Origin: Chryseobacterium echinoideorum
GTDB lineage: Bacteria; Bacteroidota; Bacteroidia; Flavobacteriales; Weeksellaceae
Length of the DNA: 64,000 bases
Assembly: GCF_007474535.1 (NCBI RefSeq)
Contig: NZ_VKNW01000007.1
Span: forward strand, 1 to 64,000
Reading direction: 5' to 3'
The first letter of the stretch is position 1; every line of letters begins with the position of its first letter. A model generated the notes under the pieces. The model was not told the origin of the DNA and made no database searches. It worked only from the letters and a program-made list of their open reading frames with translations. The position numbers and the translations under genes are program-made. Shown here piece by piece: positions 8,741 to 18,029 of this stretch.

Positions 8741-9550
8741 TTATAGTATAGATTCTCTTACTCTTGTCAGTTTTTGTAACAAATCTTCCAATAAATCTAA
8801 TCTTAACATATTGGCTCCATCAGAAAGAGCAGTTTCGGGAGTCGGATGTGTTTCAATGAAGATTCCGTCTGCTCCCACAGCAATTCCCGCTTTGGCAACA
8901 GTTTCAATCAGATCCGGTCTTCCTCCTGTTACTCCTGAACTTTGATTGGGTTGCTGCAAAGAATGAGTAACATCCAGAATAACCGGTGCATAATTTCTCA
9001 TGGTAGGAATCCCTCTGTAATCAACAATCAAATCGGTATATCCGAAAGAATTTCCTCTTTCGATGATGGCTACCTTATCGTTACCTGAATCGGTCACTTT
9101 TTCAACGGCAAACTTCATGGATTCGGGAGAAAGAAACTGCCCTTTTTTCAGCGTAACACATTTTCCTGTTTTTGCAGCAGCTATCAAAAGATCTGTCTGA
9201 CGAACCAAAAATGCAGGTATTTGCAATACATCTACAAACTGAGCAGCCAAAGCTGCATGCTCGTTTTCGTGGATATCTGTAGTGGTAGGAATATTAAATG
9301 TCTCCCCTACTTTCTTAAGAATTTCCAGAGACTTTTCTTCGCCAATTGTCGTGAAAGAATCTACCCTGCTCCGATTGGCTTTTTTGAAACTTCCCTTGAA
9401 AATGTAAGGAATATTGTATTTATTGGTCAGTTCAATTACTTTTTCGGCAATTCTGAGAGCCATATCTTCACCCTCGATGATGCATGGTCCTGCGATTAAA
9501 AAAAAGTTTTTTGAATCTTTGTGGTGTATGTTTTCTAAATGTTGAATCAT
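8741..9550 (-). CDS. kdsA: 3-deoxy-8-phosphooctulonate synthase (metal-dependent class)
   Basis: A cytoplasmic enzyme of 269 residues that condenses phosphoenolpyruvate with arabinose 5-phosphate to make KDO 8-phosphate for lipid A core assembly. The TIM-barrel signatures are clear: LIAGPCIIE (19-26), FKGSFKKANRSR, TTDIHE, QIPAFLVRQTDLL, KKGQFLSPESM, DVTHSLQQP and FIETHPTPETALSDG. Cys23 in the GPC motif is, from family knowledge, the metal ligand that separates the metallo class from the E. coli-type class with Asn there. It lies between a TonB receptor and a DUF1697 gene on the same strand, with 160 bases before it. A TAnnTTCG box at 9601-9608 (minus strand) is a weak promoter candidate. Confidence 0.97.
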   Translation of the reverse strand: MIQHLENIHHKDSKNFFLIAGPCIIEGEDMALRIAEKVIELTNKYNIPYIFKGSFKKANRSRVDSFTTIGEEKSLEILKKVGETFNIPTTTDIHENEHAALAAQFVDVLQIPAFLVRQTDLLIAAAKTGKCVTLKKGQFLSPESMKFAVEKVTDSGNDKVAIIERGNSFGYTDLIVDYRGIPTMRNYAPVILDVTHSLQQPNQSSGVTGGRPDLIETVAKAGIAVGADGIFIETHPTPETALSDGANMLRLDLLEDLLQKLTRVRESIL

Positions 9551-9710
9551 TTTTTAAGTAAATTAAATGTGAGTAAAAATACTGAGAAAGTTCCAAAAAG
9601 CGAAATTATTTGGAGTTGAATAGATTTCAGCCTTAGACTTCAAGAAGTTTAATATCATAAAATAAGGATTAAGGATCAATTATTATCCATTTACAGCAAA
9701 GACAATGGAG

Positions 9711-10235
9711 CTAAAACTTTTTAATGATTTTTTCAAATGTATTCAAATTTCTGCTCGTAAACTGATCTTTTAAACTTTTTTTGCCTAAAATTTTACCAAA
9801 ACTCGAATCTAATGTATTTCCTTTTGGAACCTGCCAATAAAATATATGGTTAGTAATTTCTGCTTTTTCATTCTCAGTTTTTACCGCCTCCTGAAACTCT
9901 TTCATTAAAACATTTTCTATTTGCTCGTTTCCTACAAATACATAAGTATGAAAATCAGCGATACGATCAAACGGATTTGCATTCCAGATATTTTTTGTTT
10001 CTTTTTCAGTTTTCAGAAACAGAAATGCTTCATAATTAAAATACTCAGACATTGATTTTTCAAGAATTACTTTTACATCTTCCGCTTTTTTATCAGACGA
10101 GAAAATAATATTTCCTGATGCTAAAACCGAAGTAACATTTTCCATTCCTGCATCTTTGAAAACCTTACAGACATCTGCCATCTTCATATTGGTTCCTTTT
10201 ACATTAACGCCGCGGAGGAAAGCACAGTATTTCAT
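9711..10235 (-). CDS. DUF1697 domain protein
   Basis: A 174-residue cytoplasmic protein of the DUF1697 family. The family N-terminus is clear (YCAFLRGVNVKGTNMKMADV), followed by VTSVLASGNIIFSS and the central KTEKETKNIWNANPFD. The length is normal. The biochemical role is unknown, and neither membrane segments nor a signal peptide is seen. It follows the GT-C membrane protein gene on the same strand with a 30-base gap, so the two are probably co-transcribed, although no functional link is evident. Confidence 0.9.
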   Translation of the reverse strand: MKYCAFLRGVNVKGTNMKMADVCKVFKDAGMENVTSVLASGNIIFSSDKKAEDVKVILEKSMSEYFNYEAFLFLKTEKETKNIWNANPFDRIADFHTYVFVGNEQIENVLMKEFQEAVKTENEKAEITNHIFYWQVPKGNTLDSSFGKILGKKSLKDQFTSRNLNTFEKIIKKF

Positions 10236-10265
10236 TGTTTTGAAGTTTGAGAATAAAATTAATTT

Positions 10266-11756
10266 TTAGTTTTTAATCTTTTCATACAAATTATAATCGG
10301 TGCCGGAAGGTTTTAGTTTATAAATTTTTTCTAAAACAGGATTATCGCTTTCCAGATGATTTTTGATTCTGAACTCTTTCAATAATTTGTATTTTGATCG
10401 GTAGTAATCAGCATTTTTTCCTTCAAAAAGATCTTTATTACAAAGAAGATATTTAGGTTTTCTGTTTTTAACAGTATTAAGCCAGTAATTTGGCTTATCT
10501 TTTTTTATTTCTTCCTGAATTTGCTTATCTACCAATCCTACTTCGTCAATGGTTTTTAAACCTGAAAAATAGGGAACATAACCGGCAGGTTCCAATAAAA
10601 TCCATTGTTTTTTATCTTTTTCGTACTGATTCAGAAACAATCCGATAGATCTTCTGTAATTCCATTCTCCGTTCCCTGTTGCAATAGAATGTATGGTCTG
10701 AAATGCTGTCATTGGTAGAATATAGAAGATCACGAGTAAAGCAAGCCAAAGATTCCGTTTTGCTTTCTGTTCTAAAACAAAAATAAGAACAGGAACGAAA
10801 AGCAGGATCTGCGGAACCCAATAATACCAGTCAAAAAGGCTTTTTTGAGAAAGAAAGATCATCTGTTTTGCCCATGCAAAAAGAAAAATGATCCACAAAA
10901 AGAAGTTTCTCTTCTCTTGTTGACGGATTAAATAAATAAAGCATAAAAGTTCAAAAACAATAATAATGATAGTGATCGGATTAAAATCTGAAGGCACCTT
11001 CAACATTCCCCAGAAATTTCCGTAATTCAATCTGAAATATTCGAAATTCTGGTAAAAAGTATAGCCTCTGTCATATGCCAGTTTTTTAGCGACGATGGTA
11101 TTATTTACCCACTCTCCAAAGTAAAACCAATTAAAACAGATACAAACGGTAGCACCAATAATTCCACCTAAAACATAATTCCATCTTACTTTTTTGTTCC
11201 AGAAAATATCTGTCAGAAAGATGATGCCCAGAAAAATAGCCGTATCAATTCTTGTGAATAGAATCAGTGTTGGAAGTATAAGTAAAGCCCATTTTTTTTC
11301 TTTTTTAAAACCGTAGTATAATAAAGCCATTTCAAGAAAAAACAGGATTCCGTATTCCATTCCAAGAATAGAAATTTTAATAGAAGGTGGTAAAATTCCA
11401 AATAAAATAATGAAAACAGCTTTATGCCTATTGTTTTTGAATAAAAGATGCGAAAGCAGCAAACTTCCTATCGAAAATAAAACAGTATTAAAAACTAAAA
11501 TAGGAATGACAAAGTTTTCTTTGCCGAACATTAGATTAAATATAGATGAAACAAAAACATACAGGTGCGTGGTAGATGCCGAAATTTTAGTATCTCCATT
11601 AAAACCGATAACACCATAATCTATCAAATTTTGAGCAACTCTCCAGGTAATGAATGCATCCTCCTGAATGTGATGGGTAAGGAAAAAAATAAACTTGATC
11701 AGTATAGCAAAAATGACTGCGTAAATCGGGAGTTTTCTGTATTGGGTTTCAGACAT
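10266..11756 (-). CDS. Multi-pass GT-C-type glycosyltransferase candidate
   Basis: An inner-membrane protein of 496 residues with about ten hydrophobic segments in the first 370 residues and a soluble C-terminal part. The first external loop has EDAFITWRVAQNLIDYGV followed by FNGDTKISASTTHLY. This acidic-motif-plus-serine arrangement resembles GT-C transferases that use polyprenyl-phosphate sugars (family knowledge). I cannot assign a sugar or acceptor. It begins with ATG 11756, 18 bases after a TATATTTG box, and is followed closely by the DUF1697 gene. The DUF2723 gene upstream is also a likely polytopic glycosyltransferase and has its own terminator between them. Confidence 0.75.
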   Translation of the reverse strand: MSETQYRKLPIYAVIFAILIKFIFFLTHHIQEDAFITWRVAQNLIDYGVIGFNGDTKISASTTHLYVFVSSIFNLMFGKENFVIPILVFNTVLFSIGSLLLSHLLFKNNRHKAVFIILFGILPPSIKISILGMEYGILFFLEMALLYYGFKKEKKWALLILPTLILFTRIDTAIFLGIIFLTDIFWNKKVRWNYVLGGIIGATVCICFNWFYFGEWVNNTIVAKKLAYDRGYTFYQNFEYFRLNYGNFWGMLKVPSDFNPITIIIIVFELLCFIYLIRQQEKRNFFLWIIFLFAWAKQMIFLSQKSLFDWYYWVPQILLFVPVLIFVLEQKAKRNLWLALLVIFYILPMTAFQTIHSIATGNGEWNYRRSIGLFLNQYEKDKKQWILLEPAGYVPYFSGLKTIDEVGLVDKQIQEEIKKDKPNYWLNTVKNRKPKYLLCNKDLFEGKNADYYRSKYKLLKEFRIKNHLESDNPVLEKIYKLKPSGTDYNLYEKIKN

Positions 11757-11774
11757 TGCGTTTTTTTAGATGCA

Positions 11775-11782
11775 CAAATATA
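11775..11782 (-). promoter_or_regulatory. -7 promoter box for the GT-C gene
   Basis: Minus-strand TATATTTG matches TAnnTTTG, 18 bases upstream of the ATG at 11756; a TTG lies about 20 bases further upstream. Confidence 0.55.
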
Positions 11783-11812
11783 ATTTTAAATTTTATGAAT
11801 ATCAACAAAAAA

Positions 11813-11834
11813 AAACGGAACCGAAGTTCCGTTT
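11813..11834 (-). terminator. Terminator of the DUF2723 gene
   Basis: Perfect 9-bp stem (11813-11821 with 11826-11834, aaacggaac against gttccgttt), 4-base loop, and a T-run on the minus strand. Confidence 0.88.
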
Positions 11835-11850
11835 ATATAATATGCTTATG

Positions 11851-14800
11851 TTATTGTGTTGCTTTGATGATCGCTGTCGTAATCTGATCTTCTTTTTCTT
11901 TAGCATAAGTAGAGTCATACTTTTCCATGACATCAAACAAATATTGGTAATAAGGCGTGATCTTCTGCACTTTTTCAGATTCTTTCATCGCTTTTTCTTT
12001 GCCCATTTGCTGCAGATCTTTAATGAATACATTAAACTTCTGATCAATTGGCTCAATAGACTTCACCAAATAGGCATAAGCTTTATCTTTTTGACCTATT
12101 TTTTGATAAGCATCTGTAACCGAAGTTACTACTAAAGAATATTCCATAGGCTTCGATCTCATGGCTCTTCCCATATATCTTTGTTCGCTTGGGCTTAGTA
12201 AAAGATAATAATCGTATTCCGAGAAGACACCTTTTTTAAGGATTTCAGCCAGCTTTAAGCCTTTTTGTTCCTGACCAGAAACAATATAACCATATACCAT
12301 AGAACTCAAAGATCTTGGATCGTTATATTTCTCAGCAGGAATTTCTTTTGATGCCAAATCCAGAATCTCTATCGCTTTTGCTTTCTGCCCTGCTAATGCC
12401 AAAGCAGCTGCTGCTCTGCTTGCCGAACTTCTGTAGCTCATAATGTTAGATGTTGCTGTCTCATCAAAATGTACATCAATATTTTTAAAATTACCCCATC
12501 TGAAATTTTTCACAATATTGTAAAGTGAGTTAGCATCTACTCTTCCCATTTCGCCATCGCTACTTCTTGGTGTATAGATCGGAATAAAACGGTAGCTGAA
12601 GCCATCAAACTGAAGATAATCATCCAGATAGAAGATATTTTCACTGTCATAAACTCCGCCTGAAGAAAAATTGATAGGTCTTTTCCAATCGAAATTAGCT
12701 AAAAGATCAAACATCATCAGATTGTTTTTGTACAATGTGCCGGCTTTGTAGTCTACAATGATCTGATCTGCAGCCCGGCTTGCTTCCGAAGCACTGATGA
12801 TCCCTGCTTTTACTGCATTTGCTTTATTAACCGGAATTACAAACTTATTCACAGGTAAAAAATTGTATTTCTCGTAACGTTCTTCACCATAAATCATTTT
12901 CAGAACTTCATCTTTTTCAGGCGATTTCATTTTAATAAAATCTACTGCTTCTTTTACCGTCATAGAATCCTGTACAAGATATTTCTGGAATGGTTTGATG
13001 ATTTCTTCAGGAGCACCAGACTGCTGAAGGTTTTCAAGAATATTTTTCCAATCATTCTTTTTCATCAGATAAATCTGGTCATTTACTCCGTCTCTGTAAT
13101 CTTCATGGGTAAGCTGGCTCGGTATTCCTTCTGCATTGTAAGTTTTTCTTTTCACCTGATCAATATTCCATGGGGTGGAAAGAAGGGTGAAATTAACTAC
13201 TTTCACATCGTCTCTGAACCTTTCTGTCTCTTGCATTGCCCAAACCGGATATGTATCATTATCACCGTATACAAACAATATATCATTCTTTGGCAACGAC
13301 TTTAATACGGAGTAAGAATAATCATAAGCAGTATATCTTTCGCTTCTGTCATGGGAAGAATAATTCTGGAAGCCCATCATCAAAGGAATTCCCAATAGAA
13401 TAACACCAAATCCGATATTAGCTGCATTAGACTTTACCTTTGATTGTAAATACCAAAGAATAGCTCCTGCTCCCAGACCAATCCATATTGCAAAAGCATA
13501 GAAAGATCCTACCATTGCATAATCTCTTTCTCTTGGCTCAAAAGGTTTTACACCAGTATAGAAGATAATTCCGACACTTGTAAGGACGAACAATGATAAT
13601 ATCGCATAAAATCTTCCGAAATCTCTACTGAACTGGAAATAGCATCCCAAAATCCCTAAAATAAGAGGTAAAAAGAAAAAGGCTACTGTACTTTCGTTTT
13701 TATATTTGGCAGGCATTGCATCCTGATTTCCAAGCCTTGCGTCGTCGATAAAAGAAATTCCGGAGATCCAGTTTCCTCTTAAATCGTCTGTAGAACCTTC
13801 TAGGTCATTTTGTCTTCCGGCAAAATTCCACAAAAGATATCTTAAGAAATAATAACCATTTTGAAACGTGATGAAGTAATCCATATTCTGCATCAAAGAA
13901 GGTTTCTGAACTTTAATAAGATTATAAGGTCTTACTTTCAAATAATCTGCTGCGGTAATATCACCATCATTATACTTTGCTTTCAGTTCACTGAAAATTT
14001 CCTGAGCTTCAGGGCTGTCTGCAACATCTTCATTATCATAATTAAATGTAAAATCAGGAGCGCCGTACATGGAAATGTAATTATTCATTACATCTTTATC
14101 ATCATTAAACATTCTCGGCATAAGACTCACATGAGATTTATCGAAAACATAATTGAAACGCTCACTGGTTTTTATATATCTTCCTGTTTTTTCGTCTTTT
14201 TCATAAACATCACCTTTTTTCGTTGTTTTGAAACTTCCGTCTTCATTTTTTTGAATTCCGTTAGCATCTAAAAAGGCAGTGTAGTTTTGTCCGTAAATTG
14301 TTGGCCAGTCACCGTACTGTTCTCTATTATAATAATCCAGCATTCCGATTGCGGTATCCGGATCATTAAGGTTCATTGGAGGATTTGCATTAGCCCTGAT
14401 CGGAATAACCATCCAACATGAGAAACCAATGATCATATAAACGACGGATAAAGCAATGGTCTGATAAATATTTCTTTTCGCTTTTTTTGCATATTTAATC
14501 ATTAAGTAGCAAAGCCCGACCATAATGATAAATCCTGCAATTGTTCCTGAATGAAATGGCAAACTTAAACCATTCACAAAGAAGATCTCAAGTCTTCCGA
14601 ACAAGGTCATGATGATAGGGAAAATAAGTTTAAAAACAATAATTAGAATCCCTAAAGTAATGGCATTTGCCCAAAGAAAGTTCATCCATGTGAACTTATA
14701 ATTTCTGGCATAATATACAAGACAAACTGCAGGAATTGCCAGCATACACATCATGTGAACGCCTACAGAAAGCCCAAGAATAAAGAAAATTAAAATGATC

Positions 14801-15336
14801 CATCTTTCGCTGTCTCTTTCAAGATATTCGTTTTCCCATTTGGTAATCAACCACACAAGCAAAGCAATAAACATGGAAGCCATTGAGTAAACCTCGCCTT
14901 CTACCGCAGAAAACCAAAAAGTATCTGAAAATGTAAAACATAAGGAGCCGATAACACCGGCAAAAAGTATGGCAATTTCCTGATGTCTGGTAATCTCTTC
15001 AAAATCTTTGTTTAAAAGTCTTCTCACAAAATGAGTAATCGTCCAGAATAAAAACAAAATGGTCAGCGCACTGAATAAAGCCGACATTCCATTAATCACA
15101 ACAGAATAATTTTCACCCTGTCCAAAAGCAAAAATAGCAGCAACAGCTCCTACAATCTGAAATAATGCAGCACCGGGAGCATGGGTGACTTCCAGTTTTA
15201 CTGCGGAAGAAATATATTCACCACAATCCCAAAAACTAAAGTTGGGTTCTATGGTTGATAAGTACGTGAAAAATGCAATAACGAAAATCACCCACCCGAG
15301 AATGGTATTCCATTGCCTAAAAGTCCAGTTTTTCAT
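11851..15336 (-). CDS. DUF2723 / GT117 membrane glycosyltransferase
   Basis: A 1161-residue inner-membrane protein. The N-terminal half has about a dozen transmembrane segments and begins with the DUF2723 hallmark EPNFSFWDCGEYISSAVKL, followed by THAPGAALFQI. The C-terminal part (about 680-1161) is soluble and periplasmic, ending in helical repeats of TPR character at about 990-1140 (AALALAGQKAKAIEILDLA). The family is related to PMT-like protein O-mannosyltransferases and eukaryotic TMEM260. In Bacteroidota it is a candidate for the periplasmic general protein O-glycosylation or lipid-linked sugar transfer step (inference). It is the last gene of its strand block, divergent from the cysteine-synthase-like gene; a TAnnTTCG box at 15355-15362 may be its promoter. 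Confidence 0.9.
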   Translation of the reverse strand: MKNWTFRQWNTILGWVIFVIAFFTYLSTIEPNFSFWDCGEYISSAVKLEVTHAPGAALFQIVGAVAAIFAFGQGENYSVVINGMSALFSALTILFLFWTITHFVRRLLNKDFEEITRHQEIAILFAGVIGSLCFTFSDTFWFSAVEGEVYSMASMFIALLVWLITKWENEYLERDSERWIILIFFILGLSVGVHMMCMLAIPAVCLVYYARNYKFTWMNFLWANAITLGILIIVFKLIFPIIMTLFGRLEIFFVNGLSLPFHSGTIAGFIIMVGLCYLMIKYAKKAKRNIYQTIALSVVYMIIGFSCWMVIPIRANANPPMNLNDPDTAIGMLDYYNREQYGDWPTIYGQNYTAFLDANGIQKNEDGSFKTTKKGDVYEKDEKTGRYIKTSERFNYVFDKSHVSLMPRMFNDDKDVMNNYISMYGAPDFTFNYDNEDVADSPEAQEIFSELKAKYNDGDITAADYLKVRPYNLIKVQKPSLMQNMDYFITFQNGYYFLRYLLWNFAGRQNDLEGSTDDLRGNWISGISFIDDARLGNQDAMPAKYKNESTVAFFFLPLILGILGCYFQFSRDFGRFYAILSLFVLTSVGIIFYTGVKPFEPRERDYAMVGSFYAFAIWIGLGAGAILWYLQSKVKSNAANIGFGVILLGIPLMMGFQNYSSHDRSERYTAYDYSYSVLKSLPKNDILFVYGDNDTYPVWAMQETERFRDDVKVVNFTLLSTPWNIDQVKRKTYNAEGIPSQLTHEDYRDGVNDQIYLMKKNDWKNILENLQQSGAPEEIIKPFQKYLVQDSMTVKEAVDFIKMKSPEKDEVLKMIYGEERYEKYNFLPVNKFVIPVNKANAVKAGIISASEASRAADQIIVDYKAGTLYKNNLMMFDLLANFDWKRPINFSSGGVYDSENIFYLDDYLQFDGFSYRFIPIYTPRSSDGEMGRVDANSLYNIVKNFRWGNFKNIDVHFDETATSNIMSYRSSASRAAAALALAGQKAKAIEILDLASKEIPAEKYNDPRSLSSMVYGYIVSGQEQKGLKLAEILKKGVFSEYDYYLLLSPSEQRYMGRAMRSKPMEYSLVVTSVTDAYQKIGQKDKAYAYLVKSIEPIDQKFNVFIKDLQQMGKEKAMKESEKVQKITPYYQYLFDVMEKYDSTYAKEKEDQITTAIIKATQ

Positions 15337-15518
15337 AGTATAAAATCAATGATGCGAAAATAAGGTTTTTAGATTAGTTTATCTTCATTTTAACAAATTT
15401 TAAAAAATGTGGCGTAATTTTTGTCTGTTTCGCATTGCTGTAGGCTGAAATAAATCACTTATTTGCATGTTAATAAACTTATAATTGACTAAAAGTTTAA
15501 AAAGTATTTATTTTTTTG

Positions 15519-15526
15519 TATTTTTG
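15519..15526 (+). promoter_or_regulatory. -7 promoter box for the cysteine-synthase-family gene
   Basis: TATTTTTG matches TAnnTTTG. With TTTA 19 bases upstream (15496-15499) in the -33 position, it makes a reasonable promoter 31 bases before the ATG. Confidence 0.55.
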
Positions 15527-15557
15527 CCGACAGATTTTTATTGAAAAATAACAAATA

Positions 15558-16595
15558 ATGAGTAATGTTTACGATAATATTCTTGGCTTAATCGGGAGCA
15601 CGCCTTTGGTAAAATTAAATACCGTCACAAAAGACATACCTGCAACTGTTTATGCTAAGTTAGAATCATATAATCCTGGACATTCCACAAAAGATAGAAT
15701 CGCACTTCATATCATAGAAAACGCTGAGAAAAAAGGTTTATTAAAGGAAGATTCTGTAGTGGTAGAAACCACTTCCGGAAATACAGGTTTCTCAATTGCC
15801 ATGGTCTGCATTATTAAAGGTTATAAATGCATACTGGCAGTGAGTGATAAAACTAAGCCTGAAAAAATTGCTTACCTTAAAGCTTTAGGAGCAAAAGTTT
15901 ATGTGTGTCCTGCGAATGTTCCCGCGAATGACCCTAGATCTTATTATGAAGTAGCAAAAAGAATTGCTGCTGAGACCCCTAATTCTATTTACATCAATCA
16001 ATACTTTAATGAGTTGAATGTTGATGCCCATTACAAGACCACCGGTCCTGAATTATGGGAACAGACTCAGGGGAAAATCACCCACCTTTTTGCATGTACA
16101 GGAACAGGAGGAACACTCTCAGGATCTGCCAAATTTTTAAAAGAAAAAAATCCTGATATAAAGATTATAGGTGTAGATGCAGACGGATCTATTCTTAAAA
16201 GTTATCATGAAACCGGCGAAATCCACAAAGAAGATGTACATCCTTATCAGATTGAGGGAATGGGTAAAAATTTAATCCCTTCTGCTCTTCTTTTTGAGAA
16301 AGTAGATCATTTTGTGAGAGTAAATGACGAGATGTCTGCCTACAGAACCAGAGAAATCGCTCTAAAAGAAGCCATCATGGGTGGGTATACAACAGGAGCT
16401 GTAACTCAGGCATTGATTCAGTATGCCAATTCTTACCAATTTACTGAAAAAGACTGTGTCGTATTGATCTATCCTGATCATGGTTCCAGATATATAACAA
16501 AAGTTTACAGCGATAAATGGATGGAAGAGCAAGGTTTTATCAATAACTGTTTTCACAATTATGAAGAAGTCTTCAAGACAGAAATTATCAAATAA
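15558..16595 (+). CDS. PLP-dependent cysteine-synthase-family enzyme, probable cysteate synthase
   Basis: A fold-type II PLP enzyme of 345 residues. The PLP lysine is Lys45 in GHSTKDR, the substrate loop is TTSGNTG (71-77), and the phosphate-binding loop is TGTGGT (181-186). The body and the C-terminus (SDKWMEEQGF) resemble the catalytic core of cystathionine beta-synthase, with neither heme nor CBS domains. A plain O-acetylserine sulfhydrylase usually has about 300-310 residues. The next gene encodes an alpha-oxoamine synthase. From memory of capnine synthesis in Capnocytophaga and Flavobacterium, such a pair makes L-cysteate (from phosphoserine and sulfite) and then acylates it. I therefore infer cysteate synthase; cysteine synthase or cystathionine beta-synthase activity remains possible. 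Confidence 0.8.
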   Translation: MSNVYDNILGLIGSTPLVKLNTVTKDIPATVYAKLESYNPGHSTKDRIALHIIENAEKKGLLKEDSVVVETTSGNTGFSIAMVCIIKGYKCILAVSDKTKPEKIAYLKALGAKVYVCPANVPANDPRSYYEVAKRIAAETPNSIYINQYFNELNVDAHYKTTGPELWEQTQGKITHLFACTGTGGTLSGSAKFLKEKNPDIKIIGVDADGSILKSYHETGEIHKEDVHPYQIEGMGKNLIPSALLFEKVDHFVRVNDEMSAYRTREIALKEAIMGGYTTGAVTQALIQYANSYQFTEKDCVVLIYPDHGSRYITKVYSDKWMEEQGFINNCFHNYEEVFKTEIIK

Positions 16596-16616
16596 AAATT
16601 TTAACTGATAAAAAGT

Positions 16617-16645
16617 AAGCCTTTTTTGTAATTCATAAAAGGCTT
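16617..16645 (+). terminator. Hairpin terminator or attenuator between the two sulfonolipid-candidate genes
   Basis: Arms aagcctttt (16617-16625) and aaaaggctt (16637-16645), followed by a T-run. It separates genes only 75 bases apart, so it either ends the first transcript or sets a ratio through partial readthrough. Confidence 0.8.
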
Positions 16646-16670
16646 TTTTACTTAAAAAAACTACAACATA

Positions 16671-17945
16671 ATGTTAGATATTTTTGAAAGAATAAAGCAA
16701 AACCCAGGTCCATTGGGACAATTTGCAGATTATGGTGAAGGATATTTTATTTTCCCGAAGCTTGAAGGTCCTATTGGTCCTAGAATGCAGTTTCAGGGAA
16801 GAGAAGTCATTTTTTGGAGTGCCAATGACTATTTAGGATTGTGTAATCATCCTGAAGTTTTGGAAGCAGACGCAAAAGCTGCAGCAGAATTCGGAATGTA
16901 CTATCCGATGGGAGCAAGAGCAATGTCGGGAGAGACGCATCAGCATTTGCAGCTGGAAAAAGAACTGGCAGAATTTGTTCAGAAAGAGTCAGCATATTTA
17001 TTAAACTTCGGTTATCAGGGAATGGTTTCTACTATAGATGCCCTGGTTGGAAGAAACGATGTGATTGTTTATGATGTAGATTCTCACGCCTGTATTGTAG
17101 ACGGTGTAAGACTTCATTCCGGAAAAAGATTCACTTACCGTCACAATGATATTGAAAGTCTTGAAAAAAACCTGCAGAGAGCAACAAAAGTAGCTGAAGA
17201 AACAGGAGGAGGAATTTTAGTAATTACTGAGGGTGTTTTCGGAATGAGAGGGCAGCAGGGCAAACTAAAAGAAATCTGCGAGCTGAAATCTAAATACCAG
17301 TTCAGACTTTTAGTAGACGATGCCCATGGATTTGGTACCCTTGGTAAAACAGGAGCCGGAGCCGGAGAAGAACAAGGATGTCAGGATAAAATTGACGTTT
17401 ATTTTTCAACTTTTGCAAAATCTATGGCAGGTTTCGGAGCTTTTATTGCGGGAGATAAAGAAATCATCAGATATTTAAAATTCAATCTTAGATCTCAGAT
17501 TTTCGCGAAATCTTTAACGATGCCTATGGTAATCGGGGGGTTGAAAAGACTGGAATTATTAAGAACAAGACCAGAAATCAAAGCAAAACTTTGGGAAAAT
17601 ACCAATAAACTTCAAAAAGGTCTTTTAGAAAGAGGATTTAACATTGGAGACACCAATACTTGTGTAACACCTGTTATGATGCAGGGAACTCCTGTAGAAG
17701 CTACTCTGTTGGTAAAAGATTTAAGAGAAAACTTCGGAATCTTTACCTCCGTGGTTGTTTACCCGGTAATTCCAAAAGGAATGATTTTATTAAGGTTGAT
17801 TCCTACTGCTTCTCATACGGATGCAGAAATTAATGAAACATTGGCCGCATTTGAAGCAATACATGATAAGTTGACAAACGGATTTTATAAAGATCAGGAG
17901 CAGAAACTCCTTGCTGAACAAGGTTTAAGTTTCAAGGAAATTTAA
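16671..17945 (+). CDS. Alpha-oxoamine synthase, probable cysteate fatty acyltransferase (capnine synthase)
   Basis: A fold-type I PLP enzyme of 424 residues in the serine palmitoyltransferase / KBL / BioF family. The PLP lysine is Lys250 in STFAKSMAGFGAF, the cofactor aspartate is in DDAHGFG (216-222), and the N-terminal half has SANDYLGLCNHPEV and GARAMSGETHQHLQLE. These enzymes join an acyl thioester to an amino acid with loss of CO2. The protein is longer than Sphingobacterium serine palmitoyltransferase as I remember it, with an extended C-terminus. Next to a cysteate-synthase candidate, it best fits the acyltransferase that makes 3-keto-capnine, precursor of sulfobacin-type lipids known from Chryseobacterium. 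Serine palmitoyltransferase or 2-amino-3-ketobutyrate CoA ligase are alternatives. Confidence 0.82.
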   Translation: MLDIFERIKQNPGPLGQFADYGEGYFIFPKLEGPIGPRMQFQGREVIFWSANDYLGLCNHPEVLEADAKAAAEFGMYYPMGARAMSGETHQHLQLEKELAEFVQKESAYLLNFGYQGMVSTIDALVGRNDVIVYDVDSHACIVDGVRLHSGKRFTYRHNDIESLEKNLQRATKVAEETGGGILVITEGVFGMRGQQGKLKEICELKSKYQFRLLVDDAHGFGTLGKTGAGAGEEQGCQDKIDVYFSTFAKSMAGFGAFIAGDKEIIRYLKFNLRSQIFAKSLTMPMVIGGLKRLELLRTRPEIKAKLWENTNKLQKGLLERGFNIGDTNTCVTPVMMQGTPVEATLLVKDLRENFGIFTSVVVYPVIPKGMILLRLIPTASHTDAEINETLAAFEAIHDKLTNGFYKDQEQKLLAEQGLSFKEI

Positions 17946-17956
17946 GTTAAAATATA

Positions 17957-17980
17957 AAACCTCAGAAATTTCTGAGGTTT
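17957..17980 (+). terminator. Terminator after the alpha-oxoamine synthase gene
   Basis: A perfect 24-base palindrome, aaacctcagaaa followed by its reverse complement, then a T-run. Confidence 0.88.
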
Positions 17981-18029
17981 TTTTCCATCATTACTTGCAA
18001 GAATCAACAATATCAATAAAGCTTTTCTT

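Noticed and set aside
16671-17945. Reading this gene as plain serine palmitoyltransferase for sphingolipids
   Set aside because: Not excluded, but the adjacent cysteate-synthase-like gene and extended length make cysteate acylation the better fit; kept as an alternative in the annotation.
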